Assembly (NCBI RefSeq): GCF_040543805.1
Contig: NZ_JBEUMS010000020.1
Span: forward strand, 46,901 to 110,900
Direction: 5' to 3'
Source of the DNA: Arcicella rosea
Lineage (GTDB): Bacteria > Bacteroidota > Bacteroidia > Cytophagales > Spirosomataceae
Length of the DNA stretch: 64,000 nucleotides
The position numbers were made by a program, and so were the translations under genes. The notes under the pieces are model-generated. The model did no database searches. It was given only the letters and a program-made list of their open reading frames with translations, and was not told the origin of the DNA. Positions within the stretch are counted from its first letter, which is position 1. Each line of letters starts with the position of its first letter. Below, piece after piece: positions 23,717 through 32,938 of this stretch.

Positions 23717-24736
23717 ATGGAACAACAAAAACCAATCATAGGAATAACTTTAGGCGATTATAATGGTGTAGGGCCTGAAGTAATTTTAAAGGCATTAACA
23801 AGTAACCGTATTTTAAAACTTTGTACGCCTGTAATTTATGGTTCGCAAAGAGTATTTACTTATTACAGAAAAGCACTTGAATTAAAAGATTGGACTTTGC
23901 ACGGAATCCACGGAATCGATCAAATCAATCCAAAGTTCACCAATGTCATTACTTGTTGGGATGATAAACAAACCGAAGTAACACCGGGTAAAGTAACGCC
24001 TGAAGCGGGTGCTGCGGCTTTAGCTTGTTTACAAAAAGCAACGGAAGATTTAAAAGCTGGGCATATTCATGCTATCGTGACGGCTCCCATCAATAAAAAT
24101 AATATTCAATCTGAAGAATTTAAATTCCCTGGGCATACTGAATACTTCACTGAAGCGTTTGATTCGAAAGAATCTTTGATGTTCTTGGTTTCTGATGTGT
24201 TGAGAGTTGGCGTAGTAACAGGACATATTCCTTTAGGAAGAGTACGTGGAGCGATTACTCAAGAAAAAATTACGCAGAAACTGAATTTGATGTTTACTTC
24301 TTTGGTAGAAGATTTTGGTATTCAAAAACCAAAAATTGCTGTATTGGGCTTGAATCCTCACGCTGGAGAAGATGGCTTATTGGGAAACGAAGAGAAAGAA
24401 GTAATCTCGCCAGTTTTGGAACAATTCAGAAAGAAAGGTAATCTTGTTTTTGGACCTTTTCCGGCGGATGGATTTTTCGGAAATGCTCAATTTAAACATT
24501 ATGACGCTGTTTTAGCAATGTATCACGACCAAGGGTTAATTCCTTTTAAATACATTTCTTTTGAAAATGGTGTCAATTTTACAGCGGGACTTTCGATAGT
24601 ACGTACTTCGCCAGACCACGGAACGGCTTATGATATTGCTGGAAAAAATATAGCCAAAGAAACATCCATGCTTGAAGCTATTTTTACAGCCATTGATGTA
24701 GTAAGAAATAGAAAAGAAATAGTTAGTCCAGTATAA
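23717..24736 (+). CDS. pdxA: 4-hydroxythreonine-4-phosphate dehydrogenase
   Basis: 339 residues from the ATG at 23717 (MEQQKPIIGITLGDYNGVGPEV); an earlier ATG at 23663 would add 18 atypical residues. PdxA makes the amino-ketone precursor joined by PdxJ in pyridoxal phosphate synthesis. Visible marks: GDYNGVGPE start, FPGHTEYF, VTGHIPL, LGLNPHAGEDG and MYHDQGLIPFKY, with the three metal-binding His. A homologue subgroup (DUF1537-linked PdxA2) acts on sugar acids, but no DUF1537 gene is nearby. Another B6 gene, pdxH, is in this window at 46.9 kb. Confidence 0.94.
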   Translation: MEQQKPIIGITLGDYNGVGPEVILKALTSNRILKLCTPVIYGSQRVFTYYRKALELKDWTLHGIHGIDQINPKFTNVITCWDDKQTEVTPGKVTPEAGAAALACLQKATEDLKAGHIHAIVTAPINKNNIQSEEFKFPGHTEYFTEAFDSKESLMFLVSDVLRVGVVTGHIPLGRVRGAITQEKITQKLNLMFTSLVEDFGIQKPKIAVLGLNPHAGEDGLLGNEEKEVISPVLEQFRKKGNLVFGPFPADGFFGNAQFKHYDAVLAMYHDQGLIPFKYISFENGVNFTAGLSIVRTSPDHGTAYDIAGKNIAKETSMLEAIFTAIDVVRNRKEIVSPV

Positions 24737-24819
24737 GGAAAATTCAAAAAAGCCTTAATTTGTAAGGGTAAAATATTTTCTAAAAATATTATTCAATCTA
24801 AATTCAACCTTAATTAACA

Positions 24820-25698
24820 ATGTCAATCGAACAACAATCACGTCGTGACTTTTTGAAAAATAGCTTAATTGCTACTGCTGGTGCAACGCTTCTTGCGAAT
24901 GATTTATGGGCTGCTAAAAAAGAGGCTCGCCATATTGGGGTACAGTTATATTCTGTGCGTGATGCCATCAAAGTAGATGCTAAAGATACTTTGGCTAAAA
25001 TTGCTAAAATGGGTTACAAAGAAGTAGAAGGTTTTGGTTATTCAAACGGAAAATTCTTTGGGTTAACGCCTGCTGATTATGCAAAAACTTTGGCTGATAA
25101 CGGTTTGAAAATGCCATCTGCTCATGCTATGGTTACTTCAAAAGACTATGTTAACGGACAGCTTTCTGATGATTTCAAGAAATTGGTAGAAGATGCTATC
25201 AAAGTTGGTCAAAAATATGTGATTGCTCCATACATGTCTGACCCAGACCGTCTGATTGGTAAGCAAATGGCAGAAACTTTCAACAAAGCAGGTGAATATT
25301 GCAAGGCTTCTGGTGTGAAATTTGGCTACCATAACCATGATTTTGAATTCAAAAAGTACAATGGCGAACAACTTTATACAACCCTTTTGAATAATACTGA
25401 TAAGAATTTAGTAACATTCGAAATGGATTTATACTGGGTAGTTGTGGGTAAAGAACAACCGATTGAATGGTTCAAAAACCATCCGGGAAGATTTACGCAT
25501 TTCCACGTAAAAGACCACGATCCAGTTAAAAATGTAACAGTAGAAGTAGGAGAAGGCGATATTAATTTCCAAGAGATTTTTAATGCTGCTAAAATTGCAG
25601 GTACAAAATACTTTGTAGTTGAATTAGAAAACTACAAACGTACTCCAATGGAAGGCATCGAAATTGGCTTAAACAACTTGAAAAAATTAAAGTTTTAG
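24820..25698 (+). CDS. Exported sugar phosphate isomerase/epimerase-like TIM-barrel protein
   Basis: 292 residues. The N-terminus SRRDFLKNSLIATAGATLLA is a twin-arginine (TAT) signal, so the folded protein is likely exported. The rest is an AP_endonuc_2/xylose isomerase-like barrel: HIGVQLYSVRD, GYKEVEGFGY, KFGYHNHDFEF, FEMDLYWVV, FTHFHVKDHD and YFVVELENYKRTP, with acidic and His metal ligands. Such proteins in Bacteroidota often act on modified sugars; the substrate is unknown. It follows pdxA by 83 bases and ends before a strong terminator. Confidence 0.9.
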   Translation: MSIEQQSRRDFLKNSLIATAGATLLANDLWAAKKEARHIGVQLYSVRDAIKVDAKDTLAKIAKMGYKEVEGFGYSNGKFFGLTPADYAKTLADNGLKMPSAHAMVTSKDYVNGQLSDDFKKLVEDAIKVGQKYVIAPYMSDPDRLIGKQMAETFNKAGEYCKASGVKFGYHNHDFEFKKYNGEQLYTTLLNNTDKNLVTFEMDLYWVVVGKEQPIEWFKNHPGRFTHFHVKDHDPVKNVTVEVGEGDINFQEIFNAAKIAGTKYFVVELENYKRTPMEGIEIGLNNLKKLKF

Positions 25699-25751
25699 TC
25701 GCTAATTTTTCTGAAAAATATTTAATCTGTTAAATTTGTAAACAGAAAATG

Positions 25752-25780
25752 AACCTGTCACCTCAGTGGCAGGTTTTTTT
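25752..25780 (+). terminator. Terminator after the TIM-barrel gene
   Basis: A 10-bp stem AACCTGTCAC / GTGGCAGGTT (one G-U pair), CTCA loop and a T7 tail. Confidence 0.85.
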
Positions 25781-25831
25781 AGTACTTATTCATACCGAAG
25801 CGGAATTAATTAATCGGTACGAACAACAAAT

Positions 25832-26770
25832 ATGATGAAGAAAGTTTTAATTGCTGATGATATGCACCCAAGCATCCTGACGATGCTGAGTGAAATAGGT
25901 TTTTCTCCAGATTACCAACCCAATATTCAACGTCCTGAATTATTGAATATCATAAAAGATTACGAAGGATTATTGATTAGAAGTAAAACTAAAATTGATA
26001 AAGAGTTTTTAACGCATCAACAAAAATTAGAATTTATTGGTAGAGCTGGCGCAGGTTTAGATTTGATTGATATTGAAGCCGTAGAGCAATTAAATATTCA
26101 ATTATTTGCAGCAAATGAAGGAAATTCTGATGCTGTTGCGGAGCATACTTTAGGAATGTTGCTGTCACTTTTCAACAAAATCAATTGGGCTGATGCAGAA
26201 GTACGTCAGAAAATTTGGTTGCGTGAAGCCAATCGTGGCATAGAATTAAAAGGCATGACGGTCGGTATTATCGGTTATGGTAATATGGGGAAAGCTCTTT
26301 CTGAGCGACTAGCGGGCTTTGGTGTAGCAGTATTGGCTTACGATTGTTTCAAAACAGATTATTCATCCAACTTGGTAAAAGAAGTAACGATGGAAGAAAT
26401 CTTTGAGAAAACGGATGTACTTTCTCTGCATATTCCTTTAAATGAGTCATCGAAAATGCTGGTGAACGATGCGTATTTATCGAAATTCAAAAAGAATATT
26501 TTTCTAATAAATACTTCTCGTGGAGAAGTGGCTTCTGTTACGGATATTCTGAAAAACTTACAATCAGGTAAATTAAGAGGGGCTTGCTTGGATGTATTAG
26601 AAAATGAGAAAATGAAACAATTAACGGCTGAACAAGAAGAGGTTTATGAACAATTGTTTCAAATGAAAAATGTAATATTAACGCCACACATTGCGGGTTG
26701 GACGGTTGAAAGCTACCGAAAAATTAACGAAGTACTTTTTGAGAAAATTAAGAAGATGTATGGTTTATGA
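25832..26770 (+). CDS. D-isomer 2-hydroxyacid dehydrogenase (SerA-like)
   Basis: 312 residues, NAD-dependent. Shows FIGRAGAGLDLID with the catalytic Arg, the Rossmann loop GIIGYGNMGKAL, LHIPLNESSKMLVN, NTSRGEV with its Arg, and TPHIAGWT with the catalytic His. No ACT or ASB regulatory domain follows, so it is the short form. It could be 3-phosphoglycerate dehydrogenase, or a glyoxylate/hydroxypyruvate reductase; sequence alone does not decide. No serC/serB beside it. Start could be the first or second Met (25832 or 25835). Confidence 0.9.
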   Translation: MMKKVLIADDMHPSILTMLSEIGFSPDYQPNIQRPELLNIIKDYEGLLIRSKTKIDKEFLTHQQKLEFIGRAGAGLDLIDIEAVEQLNIQLFAANEGNSDAVAEHTLGMLLSLFNKINWADAEVRQKIWLREANRGIELKGMTVGIIGYGNMGKALSERLAGFGVAVLAYDCFKTDYSSNLVKEVTMEEIFEKTDVLSLHIPLNESSKMLVNDAYLSKFKKNIFLINTSRGEVASVTDILKNLQSGKLRGACLDVLENEKMKQLTAEQEEVYEQLFQMKNVILTPHIAGWTVESYRKINEVLFEKIKKMYGL

Positions 26771-26786
26771 ATTTGAAAATTTGGTG

Positions 26787-26860
26787 ATTTGAAGATTTGA
26801 AAATGTGATTGATGAATAAAACCTGCTTGTTTATTTCTTACCATTTTCAAATCTTCAAAT
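26787..26860. repeat. Inverted repeat between convergent genes
   Basis: Perfect 19-base arms (ATTTGAAGATTTGAAAATG and its complement) at 26787-26805 and 26842-26860. It lies between the dehydrogenase and mgsA 3' ends and may serve as a shared terminator. Confidence 0.65.
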
Positions 26861-26866
26861 TAAAAA

Positions 26867-27319
26867 CTATACTTTTCTTCCCAAATAAACAGAATAATCT
26901 GTCAGACGAGATTCGTATTCATCATTCATTAATGGCGAAGTCAACATAAAATCAGCCGTAGCACGGTTACAAGCCATTGGGATATTCCAAACTACACCCA
27001 AACGCAACAAAGCTTTAATATCAGGGTCATGCGGTTGTGATGCCATTGGGTCCCAGAAAAAAATAATCATGTCAACAGCACCTTCGGCTACTAAAGCACC
27101 AATTTGCTGGTCGCCACCCAACGGACCACTTAATAATTTTGTTACTGGTCGGTCGATAGATTCTTCAACTAATCTGCCTGTAGTTCCTGTTGCAAATAAT
27201 TCATGTCTTGAAAGTACGCCTCTGTTGTAATAAACCCAATCAATTAATTCGGCTTTTTTATTATCGTGTGCAATAATGGCAATTCTTTTACGAGGCTTTA
27301 ATGTTCTAATATTCGACAT
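26867..27319 (-). CDS. mgsA: Methylglyoxal synthase
   Basis: 150 residues, the usual length. Converts dihydroxyacetone phosphate to methylglyoxal and phosphate in the cytoplasm. Family marks: IAIIAHDNKK, ATGTTGRLVEE (phosphate site), LSGPLGGDQQIGALVAEG with the catalytic Asp, FFWDPMASQPHDPDIKALLR with the key His, and WNIPMACNRATADF. Monocistronic, with a good -7 element 52 bases before the ATG. Confidence 0.96.
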   Translation of the reverse strand: MSNIRTLKPRKRIAIIAHDNKKAELIDWVYYNRGVLSRHELFATGTTGRLVEESIDRPVTKLLSGPLGGDQQIGALVAEGAVDMIIFFWDPMASQPHDPDIKALLRLGVVWNIPMACNRATADFMLTSPLMNDEYESRLTDYSVYLGRKV

Positions 27320-27370
27320 AGTATCGTTGGATTGTTTTTAGGTAAGTTAAGTGTTTAGGATTTCTAGCAA

Positions 27371-27378
27371 CAAAAGTA
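27371..27378 (-). promoter_or_regulatory. -7 element for mgsA
   Basis: Minus strand reads TACTTTTG, matching TAnnTTTG, 52 bases before the mgsA ATG. No clear -33 TTG at the expected distance. Confidence 0.45.
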
Positions 27379-27460
27379 CAGTTTTTAGTCTTTAATGTTA
27401 ATTTATTTCATTTGATGTTTTAAATCAAAAGCCAATTAAGTATATCAATTATTTAGGTTT

Positions 27461-27468
27461 TAACTTTG
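27461..27468 (+). promoter_or_regulatory. -7 element for the MATE gene
   Basis: TAACTTTG matches TAnnTTTG, 77 bases before the TTG start of the MATE gene. No clear -33 box. Confidence 0.4.
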
Positions 27469-27544
27469 TAGAAGAATCTACAAAAACTTTCTTTTCTCAA
27501 TCATTTCTTTTGTTTGTATCAACAATCTCTTAAAAAATATACCC

Positions 27545-28897
27545 TTGAAAAATTTATTTAAAAATTATCAGCCCGACCTTATTGCTACTTATCGTTTGTC
27601 GCTTCCCATCATTGCGGGGCAGTTAGGCATTATGATTATGGGTTTGGTAGATACCATACAAGTAGGACGCATCGATAAAGGTGCGGTAGAATCCTTGGCA
27701 GCGGCGGCTGATGCCAATGGAATTTTGATTAATATTTCTATTATTGGTTATATCTGTTTACAAATTGTTTCGCCAATGGTTGCCAAAGCCAAAGCTGAAA
27801 ACGATTTCGCCAAATGTAATTTATTATTAAGAGCAAGTTTGTGGGTAGCCTTGTTGATGGCAATTATTTGTTCGGTATTAGTAGTGGCATTTGGACTGAA
27901 TATGGAAATACTGCAACAGCCTCCACAGATTAGAACACTTACACAAGAGTATCTTTGGATAATGACAGCCTCTACCATTCCAGCTTTTCTTTTCTCGGCG
28001 ATGAAAAGTTTTACTGATGGACTTTCACATACCAAAGTAGCCATGAATATTACTTGGACAGCCCTTTTGATGAACGTTATTCTGAACTATTTTTTGATTA
28101 ATGGTATTTGGATTTTCCCAGAATTGGGATTAAAAGGTGCTGGTTATGCTACTTGTATTGCTAGGCTTTATATGTTTCTTGCCATCACTTATTATGTTTT
28201 TCGTTCAGGTAAGTTTAAAGAATATTTAGAGGCAAAAATTCATGAAAATGAAATGTCTAAACTGATTAAAAACATCCTGAAAGTAGGCGTGCCAAGTGGT
28301 TTTCAGGGCTTTTTCGAAATTGCGGCTTTCTACGGTGCGGTTGTAATGATGGGTTGGATAAGTATTGAACACAAAGCGGCGCACCAAGTAGCAATTGGTT
28401 TTGTGTCACTTACTTATATGGCTGCCACCGGAATTGCTACCGCTGGGGGCATCAGAGTTGGGGCAGGTGTAGGAGAAAAAAACCGTACTGCCATCTTTAG
28501 AGCTGGAACCGCTGCATTACTCATGGGCGTAAGTTTTATGGGTGTTTGTGGCGTATTGATGTTGACTTTCAATGACTTTTTTGCGAGTTATGTAAAAGAC
28601 GAAGGCGTAATATTATTGGCAGCCCAATTAATCATTTGGGGAGGAATTTTTCAATTATTCGATGGCGTTCAGGCGGTGAGTTTGGGTATTTTACGAGGAG
28701 TACAAGATGTAAATGTTCCTACTTTAATTACCATTTTTGCTTATTGGGGCGTTGGCTTGCCTTTGTGTTATGTTTTAGGATTTATTTATGATTTAAAACA
28801 TATTGGTATTTGGATTGGGCTAACCCTTAGTCTTTTCGCTTCTGCCAGTTTATTAAGCTGGCGATTTTATAATAAAGTCGGTAAAATGAAATTATAA
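27545..28897 (+). CDS. MATE family multidrug/cation antiporter
   Basis: 450 residues with about twelve membrane segments in two homologous halves, as in NorM-type exporters. Visible marks: RLSLPIIAGQLGIMIMGLVDTIQVGR at the first helix, ELGLKGAGYATCIARL between halves, IKNILKVGVPSGFQGFFE at the second half, and FQLFDGVQAVSLGILRGVQD near the end. The only sensible start is TTG at 27545, since the next Met is inside the first helix. It uses a Na+ or H+ gradient; substrate unknown. The third 21-bp array starts 12 bases after its stop. Confidence 0.93.
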   Translation: MKNLFKNYQPDLIATYRLSLPIIAGQLGIMIMGLVDTIQVGRIDKGAVESLAAAADANGILINISIIGYICLQIVSPMVAKAKAENDFAKCNLLLRASLWVALLMAIICSVLVVAFGLNMEILQQPPQIRTLTQEYLWIMTASTIPAFLFSAMKSFTDGLSHTKVAMNITWTALLMNVILNYFLINGIWIFPELGLKGAGYATCIARLYMFLAITYYVFRSGKFKEYLEAKIHENEMSKLIKNILKVGVPSGFQGFFEIAAFYGAVVMMGWISIEHKAAHQVAIGFVSLTYMAATGIATAGGIRVGAGVGEKNRTAIFRAGTAALLMGVSFMGVCGVLMLTFNDFFASYVKDEGVILLAAQLIIWGGIFQLFDGVQAVSLGILRGVQDVNVPTLITIFAYWGVGLPLCYVLGFIYDLKHIGIWIGLTLSLFASASLLSWRFYNKVGKMKL

Positions 28898-28909
28898 AAT
28901 TGGGATTGA

Positions 28910-29203
28910 AGTAATAAGTATATTGATACTAAAAACCGTAATTTTCCGCAAAAAAGAAAGGATTTTTATATCCAGAGAAGAAATTTCCTTATTTGAAATA
29001 GCAAAATTGCTATCTAAAACCGCAACAATCCGAAGTTTTGATAGGATTTTGCTGTTAAAAACCGCAATATTCCGCAAAAAAGTAGAAGTGTTGATACTTG
29101 GAGTACCAATTTTCCTACTAAAAGAGGAAATTTTTCCTCTTTTAGTAGGAAAATCCCTTCAAAAAGGATAAAATTTTATCCTTTTTGAAGGGATTTTCTA
29201 TAG
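28910..29203. repeat. 21-bp-register array C (14 units)
   Basis: Units begin at 28910 and every 21 bases. Most start AAAA and hold AATTTT or a close variant around position 10-16. Composite units carry AAAACCGCAA...CCGCAA at 28931, 29015 and 29057 (offsets 84 and 42). From 29099 the units become self-complementary, ending in AAAAGGATAAAATTTTATCC-type palindromes that can act as terminators for the convergent MATE and YfiT genes. A weak 82-codon frame runs through it but looks incidental. Array D (45.9 kb) belongs to the same sequence family. Confidence 0.88.
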
Positions 29204-29235
29204 AAGACTTTAAAACTTTTTGTATTAGATAATTT

Positions 29236-29769
29236 CTATGATTGGGCAATTCCCAGTGCAATTTTAATATGTGCCAAATGATGTTGACTATGCCAAACGC
29301 CAATATCAACGGCATCTTTCAAGGTCATGTACATCTTACGTGTTGGATGATAAAATCCTTTTTGAAAATCTTCTTCCGTCATTTGTTCTAAAAGATACGT
29401 CCAACGCTGATGAACACCTGCTAATAAAGTCAAAGAGAAATCAATAGGAGCCGTTTTTGCTTCCTCTAAATTTGCCCAAGCATCTACTTTTCCTACCACA
29501 GCTTCCGAATTCACTTCAGTAAGGGCATGTTTAAAACGAACAAAATACAAAACGTGCATATCGGCAACATGGTGAATGATTTGTCTGACCGACCAACTAC
29601 CTTCACGATATTGTTTCAATAAATCCTCCTCGCTTAAATCAGCACTTACTTCCTTATATTTTGCAGGAATCGTTTTTAACAAAGCTATTTTTTCTTGAAT
29701 CTCTTCCCAAGTATGCGTTTCTTGAGGAACCCATTTTCCAATGGGATATTGTAAGGCTTGTAATTCCAT
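29236..29769 (-). CDS. YfiT/DinB-family metal-dependent thiol transferase or hydrolase
   Basis: 177 residues, four-helix DinB fold. Opens with LQYPIGKWVPQE, the YfiT signature, followed by WSVRQIIHHVADMH (first His ligands), FDW-like middle helices, and VDIGVWHSQHHLAHI (second His cluster). YfiT proteins of Bacillus-type organisms are bacillithiol transferases; the presence of bshB1 in this window makes that role plausible here. Cytoplasmic, alone on its strand between array C and leuS. Confidence 0.87.
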   Translation of the reverse strand: MELQALQYPIGKWVPQETHTWEEIQEKIALLKTIPAKYKEVSADLSEEDLLKQYREGSWSVRQIIHHVADMHVLYFVRFKHALTEVNSEAVVGKVDAWANLEEAKTAPIDFSLTLLAGVHQRWTYLLEQMTEEDFQKGFYHPTRKMYMTLKDAVDIGVWHSQHHLAHIKIALGIAQS

Positions 29770-29867
29770 AAAAAAGATAATTTGATGAAAGGTATATTTT
29801 AGTTTTTGAAGTTAAGGATAAAAAACTAAAAGCACTTGAAGAGATTGTTATTTTTAGAAAACAAAAA

Positions 29868-29900
29868 AATCCTATGAGGTTTCAAAAACCTCATAGGATT
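29868..29900. terminator. Terminator after leuS
   Basis: A perfect 15-bp stem, AATCCTATGAGGTTT / AAACCTCATAGGATT, with a 3-base loop, 32 bases beyond the leuS stop; flanked by an A7 run that becomes T7 on the minus strand. Confidence 0.85.
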
Positions 29901-29932
29901 GAATAGAATTAAATCTTCGTCGATAAATTACT

Positions 29933-32740
29933 TTACAACACTACATTCACAATACGTTTTGGAACGACAATTACTTTTTTAGGAGCTTTGCCGTCTAACC
30001 ATTTTTGTACTACTTCATTAGCTAATACGCCTGCTTCAATATCTGCTGGAATAGCATCGGTTGGGAAAGAGATATTGGCTCTTACTTTTCCATTGATTGA
30101 AATCGGATAATCGAAATTAGCTTCTACCAATAAAGAAGCATTGAATTTAGGGAAAGTAGCATAAGAAATTGTTCCTGCTTCGTTGCCTAACAATACCCAA
30201 AGTTCTTCGGCAATGTGTGGCGTGTATGATGACATCAAAATGACTAATTCTTGCAAGATTGCTTTCTTATTACATTTCAAAGTACCTAAATCATTTACGC
30301 AAATCATCAAAGTAGAAACTACTGTATTGAATGAATAACGCTCTAAATCTTCTTCTACTTTCTTGATACAAGTATGTAAAACCTTTAATTCTGCTGGTGA
30401 TGGGGCTTCGTCTTTTACTTTGAAATTACCCAAATCGTCATAGAACAAACGCCATACTTTTTTGATAAAACGAAATGAACCGTCGATACCATTAGTATTC
30501 CAAGGCTTGGCTTGTTCTAATGGCCCTAAGAACATTTCGTACAAACGCAAAGTATCTGCACCAACTTTATCAACTAATACATCTGGATTTACTACGTTGT
30601 ATTTAGATTTCGACATTTTCTCTACTTCTACTCCGCAGATATATTTGCCATCTTCTAAAATAAATTCAGCCTTTTCAAAATCTGAACGCCAGTTTTTGAA
30701 AGCTGTTACATCCAATACTTCGTTTGAAACAATGTTTACATCCACGTGGATTGGCGTAGTTTCATATTGTTCTTTCAAACCGAATGAAACAAAGACTGGA
30801 TTTTTGCCTTCGCCCACAGAAGATTTCACACGATACACAAAATTAGAACGCCCTTGAATCATGCCTTGATTAATCAATTTCTTAGCAAATTCTTCTTCGG
30901 GTACTAATCCTAAATCTTTCAAGAATTTATTCCAAAAACGGCTGTACAATAAGTGTCCAGTAGCATGTTCTGAACCGCCTAAGTATAAATCAACAGCTTT
31001 CCAATAATTGATGGCTTCTGACGAAGCAAATTCTTGCTCATTTTGGGCATCCATATAACGATACCAATACCATGACGAACCTGCCCAACCCGGCATTGTT
31101 GACAATTCATATTCGTATTCGCCTTTGTACTTCCAACCTTCTGCACGTCCTAATGGTGGCTCGCCTGTTTCGGTTGGTAAGTATTTGTCGATTACTGGTA
31201 ATTCTAAAGGTAATTCGCTTTCTTCAATCAAATATGGTAAACCGTCTTTGAAGTACGCTGGCACTGGCTCGCCCCAATAACGTTGGCGGCTAAATACTGC
31301 ATTACGCAAACGATATTGAATTTTACCTTTACCAATGCCTCTTTCTTCTAACCATTTTGTCAAAGTTGCCGTAGCTTCTTTGTATCCCATGCCGTCGATA
31401 ATTCCTGAATTGATGTATTTTCCTTCTTTGGTATTATCGGCTTGTTCTTCAATATCTTTTTGTGCATCTAAAATTGGCACAATTGGTAAATCGAAATGTT
31501 TCGCAAAATTCCAGTCACGTTGGTCGCCTGAAGGAACACCCATAACTGCACCTGTTCCGTAGCCCGCTAAAACATAATCCGCCAAGAAAATAGGAATTTT
31601 CTCGTCGTTAAATGGATTGATTACATAGCTACCTGTAAATGCACCCGTTACTTTTTTCACTTCCGACATACGGTCTAATTCCGTTCTTGAAGCTACCCAT
31701 TTTACATACTCATCAACTGTGGCTTTTTGTTCTGGTGTTGTCAAGAATGGAACGTACTCATGTTCAGGAGCAATTACCATAAATGAAACGCCATAAATTG
31801 TATCAACACGAGTGGTAAATACTTCAATAAATTCAGGTGCATTTTCTTGAACAGTCGAAGCGTCAACTTTAAATTTCACACTTGCACCAGTACTTCTACC
31901 AATCCAGTTGCGTTGTTGTTCTTTCAAAGCGTCTGACCAATCTACTTCGTTCAATCCATCAATTAATCTATCGGCATAAGCAGTAATACGCATTGCCCAC
32001 TGCTTCATTTTTTTCTGCTCTACAGGATACCCGCCACGTTCAGAAACACCGTCTTTGATTTCATCATTCGCCAAAACTGTTCCCAAAGCTGGACACCAGT
32101 TTACCACAGAATCATCAGGGAAAGTCAAACGGAATTTCAATAACAAAGTTTGTTGCTCTTGTTCGTTCATGCCATTCCATTCTTCCGCAGTAAAGTTTGG
32201 TGTATCTTCATCACAAACGGCATTAATGCCTTTGTTACCAGAAACAGTAAAACGTTCTACTAAAGAAGCAATCGGTAAAGCCTTGTTAGCATCTTTATCA
32301 TAATAATGCTTAAACAATTGCATGAAAATCCACTGCGTCCATTTGTAATATTTGGCATCAGAAGTACGTACTTCACGAGACCAGTCATAACTAAACCCAA
32401 TTTGTTTTAGCTGTCGAATATAAGTAGTAATATTTTCTTCGGTAGTAATTGCAGGATGTTGACCCGTTTGAATGGCATATTGTTCGGCAGGTAAACCGAA
32501 AGAATCAAAACCCATTGGATGCAATACATTAAAACCTTTCAAACGTTTGTAACGAGCGATGATGTCAGAAGCAATGTAGCCTAGCGGATGACCAACGTGC
32601 AAACCAGCACCAGATGGATACGGGAACATATCCAAAACATAGTACTTTGGTTTATCGTGATTAATCTCTGTTTTATAGGTTTGGTTTTCTTCCCAAAACT
32701 TTCTCCATTTCTGTTCTGTTTCTTTGAAATTGTATTCCAT
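29933..32740 (-). CDS. leuS: Leucyl-tRNA synthetase
   Basis: 935 residues, class I synthetase charging tRNA-Leu. HIGH motif as HVGH (48-51) within FPYPSGAGLHVGHPLGY, and KMSKS within EVEKMSKSKYNVVNPD (about 707). Editing domain marks include YGTGAVMGVPSGDQRDW. RQRYWGEPVP and GGSEHATGHLLYSRFW are also present. The length is somewhat above the usual bacterial 800-880, as in many Bacteroidota, from insertions in the N-terminal half (about 150-200) and near 620-680. Essential, cytoplasmic, own transcription unit ending in a strong terminator. Confidence 0.97.
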   Translation of the reverse strand: MEYNFKETEQKWRKFWEENQTYKTEINHDKPKYYVLDMFPYPSGAGLHVGHPLGYIASDIIARYKRLKGFNVLHPMGFDSFGLPAEQYAIQTGQHPAITTEENITTYIRQLKQIGFSYDWSREVRTSDAKYYKWTQWIFMQLFKHYYDKDANKALPIASLVERFTVSGNKGINAVCDEDTPNFTAEEWNGMNEQEQQTLLLKFRLTFPDDSVVNWCPALGTVLANDEIKDGVSERGGYPVEQKKMKQWAMRITAYADRLIDGLNEVDWSDALKEQQRNWIGRSTGASVKFKVDASTVQENAPEFIEVFTTRVDTIYGVSFMVIAPEHEYVPFLTTPEQKATVDEYVKWVASRTELDRMSEVKKVTGAFTGSYVINPFNDEKIPIFLADYVLAGYGTGAVMGVPSGDQRDWNFAKHFDLPIVPILDAQKDIEEQADNTKEGKYINSGIIDGMGYKEATATLTKWLEERGIGKGKIQYRLRNAVFSRQRYWGEPVPAYFKDGLPYLIEESELPLELPVIDKYLPTETGEPPLGRAEGWKYKGEYEYELSTMPGWAGSSWYWYRYMDAQNEQEFASSEAINYWKAVDLYLGGSEHATGHLLYSRFWNKFLKDLGLVPEEEFAKKLINQGMIQGRSNFVYRVKSSVGEGKNPVFVSFGLKEQYETTPIHVDVNIVSNEVLDVTAFKNWRSDFEKAEFILEDGKYICGVEVEKMSKSKYNVVNPDVLVDKVGADTLRLYEMFLGPLEQAKPWNTNGIDGSFRFIKKVWRLFYDDLGNFKVKDEAPSPAELKVLHTCIKKVEEDLERYSFNTVVSTLMICVNDLGTLKCNKKAILQELVILMSSYTPHIAEELWVLLGNEAGTISYATFPKFNASLLVEANFDYPISINGKVRANISFPTDAIPADIEAGVLANEVVQKWLDGKAPKKVIVVPKRIVNVVL

Positions 32741-32852
32741 TGCTTGTGGTTTTTGTTGTAGTCATTAACAATAAGTGTGATTGGCTACAAGATAATTTTT
32801 TTAGAGTTGCAAAATTACAGGATTTTAACAGAAAAAGAGCCATGAAAACAAA

Positions 32853-32882
32853 ACAACCTTGACTAAAGATAGTCAAGGTTGT
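32853..32882 (-). terminator. Terminator after the GntR regulator gene
   Basis: Perfect 12-bp stem ACAACCTTGACT / AGTCAAGGTTGT with a 6-base loop, followed on the minus strand by TTTGTTTTC. Confidence 0.8.
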
Positions 32883-32938
32883 AAACAAGGGATAAGATTT
32901 TTATCATCTTAGCCTATTTTTCAATTAAAAAAGTGCTT

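Noticed and set aside
28923..29171. 82-codon frame through array C
   Set aside because: Low-complexity translation of 21-base units, no start signal, ends inside palindromes.
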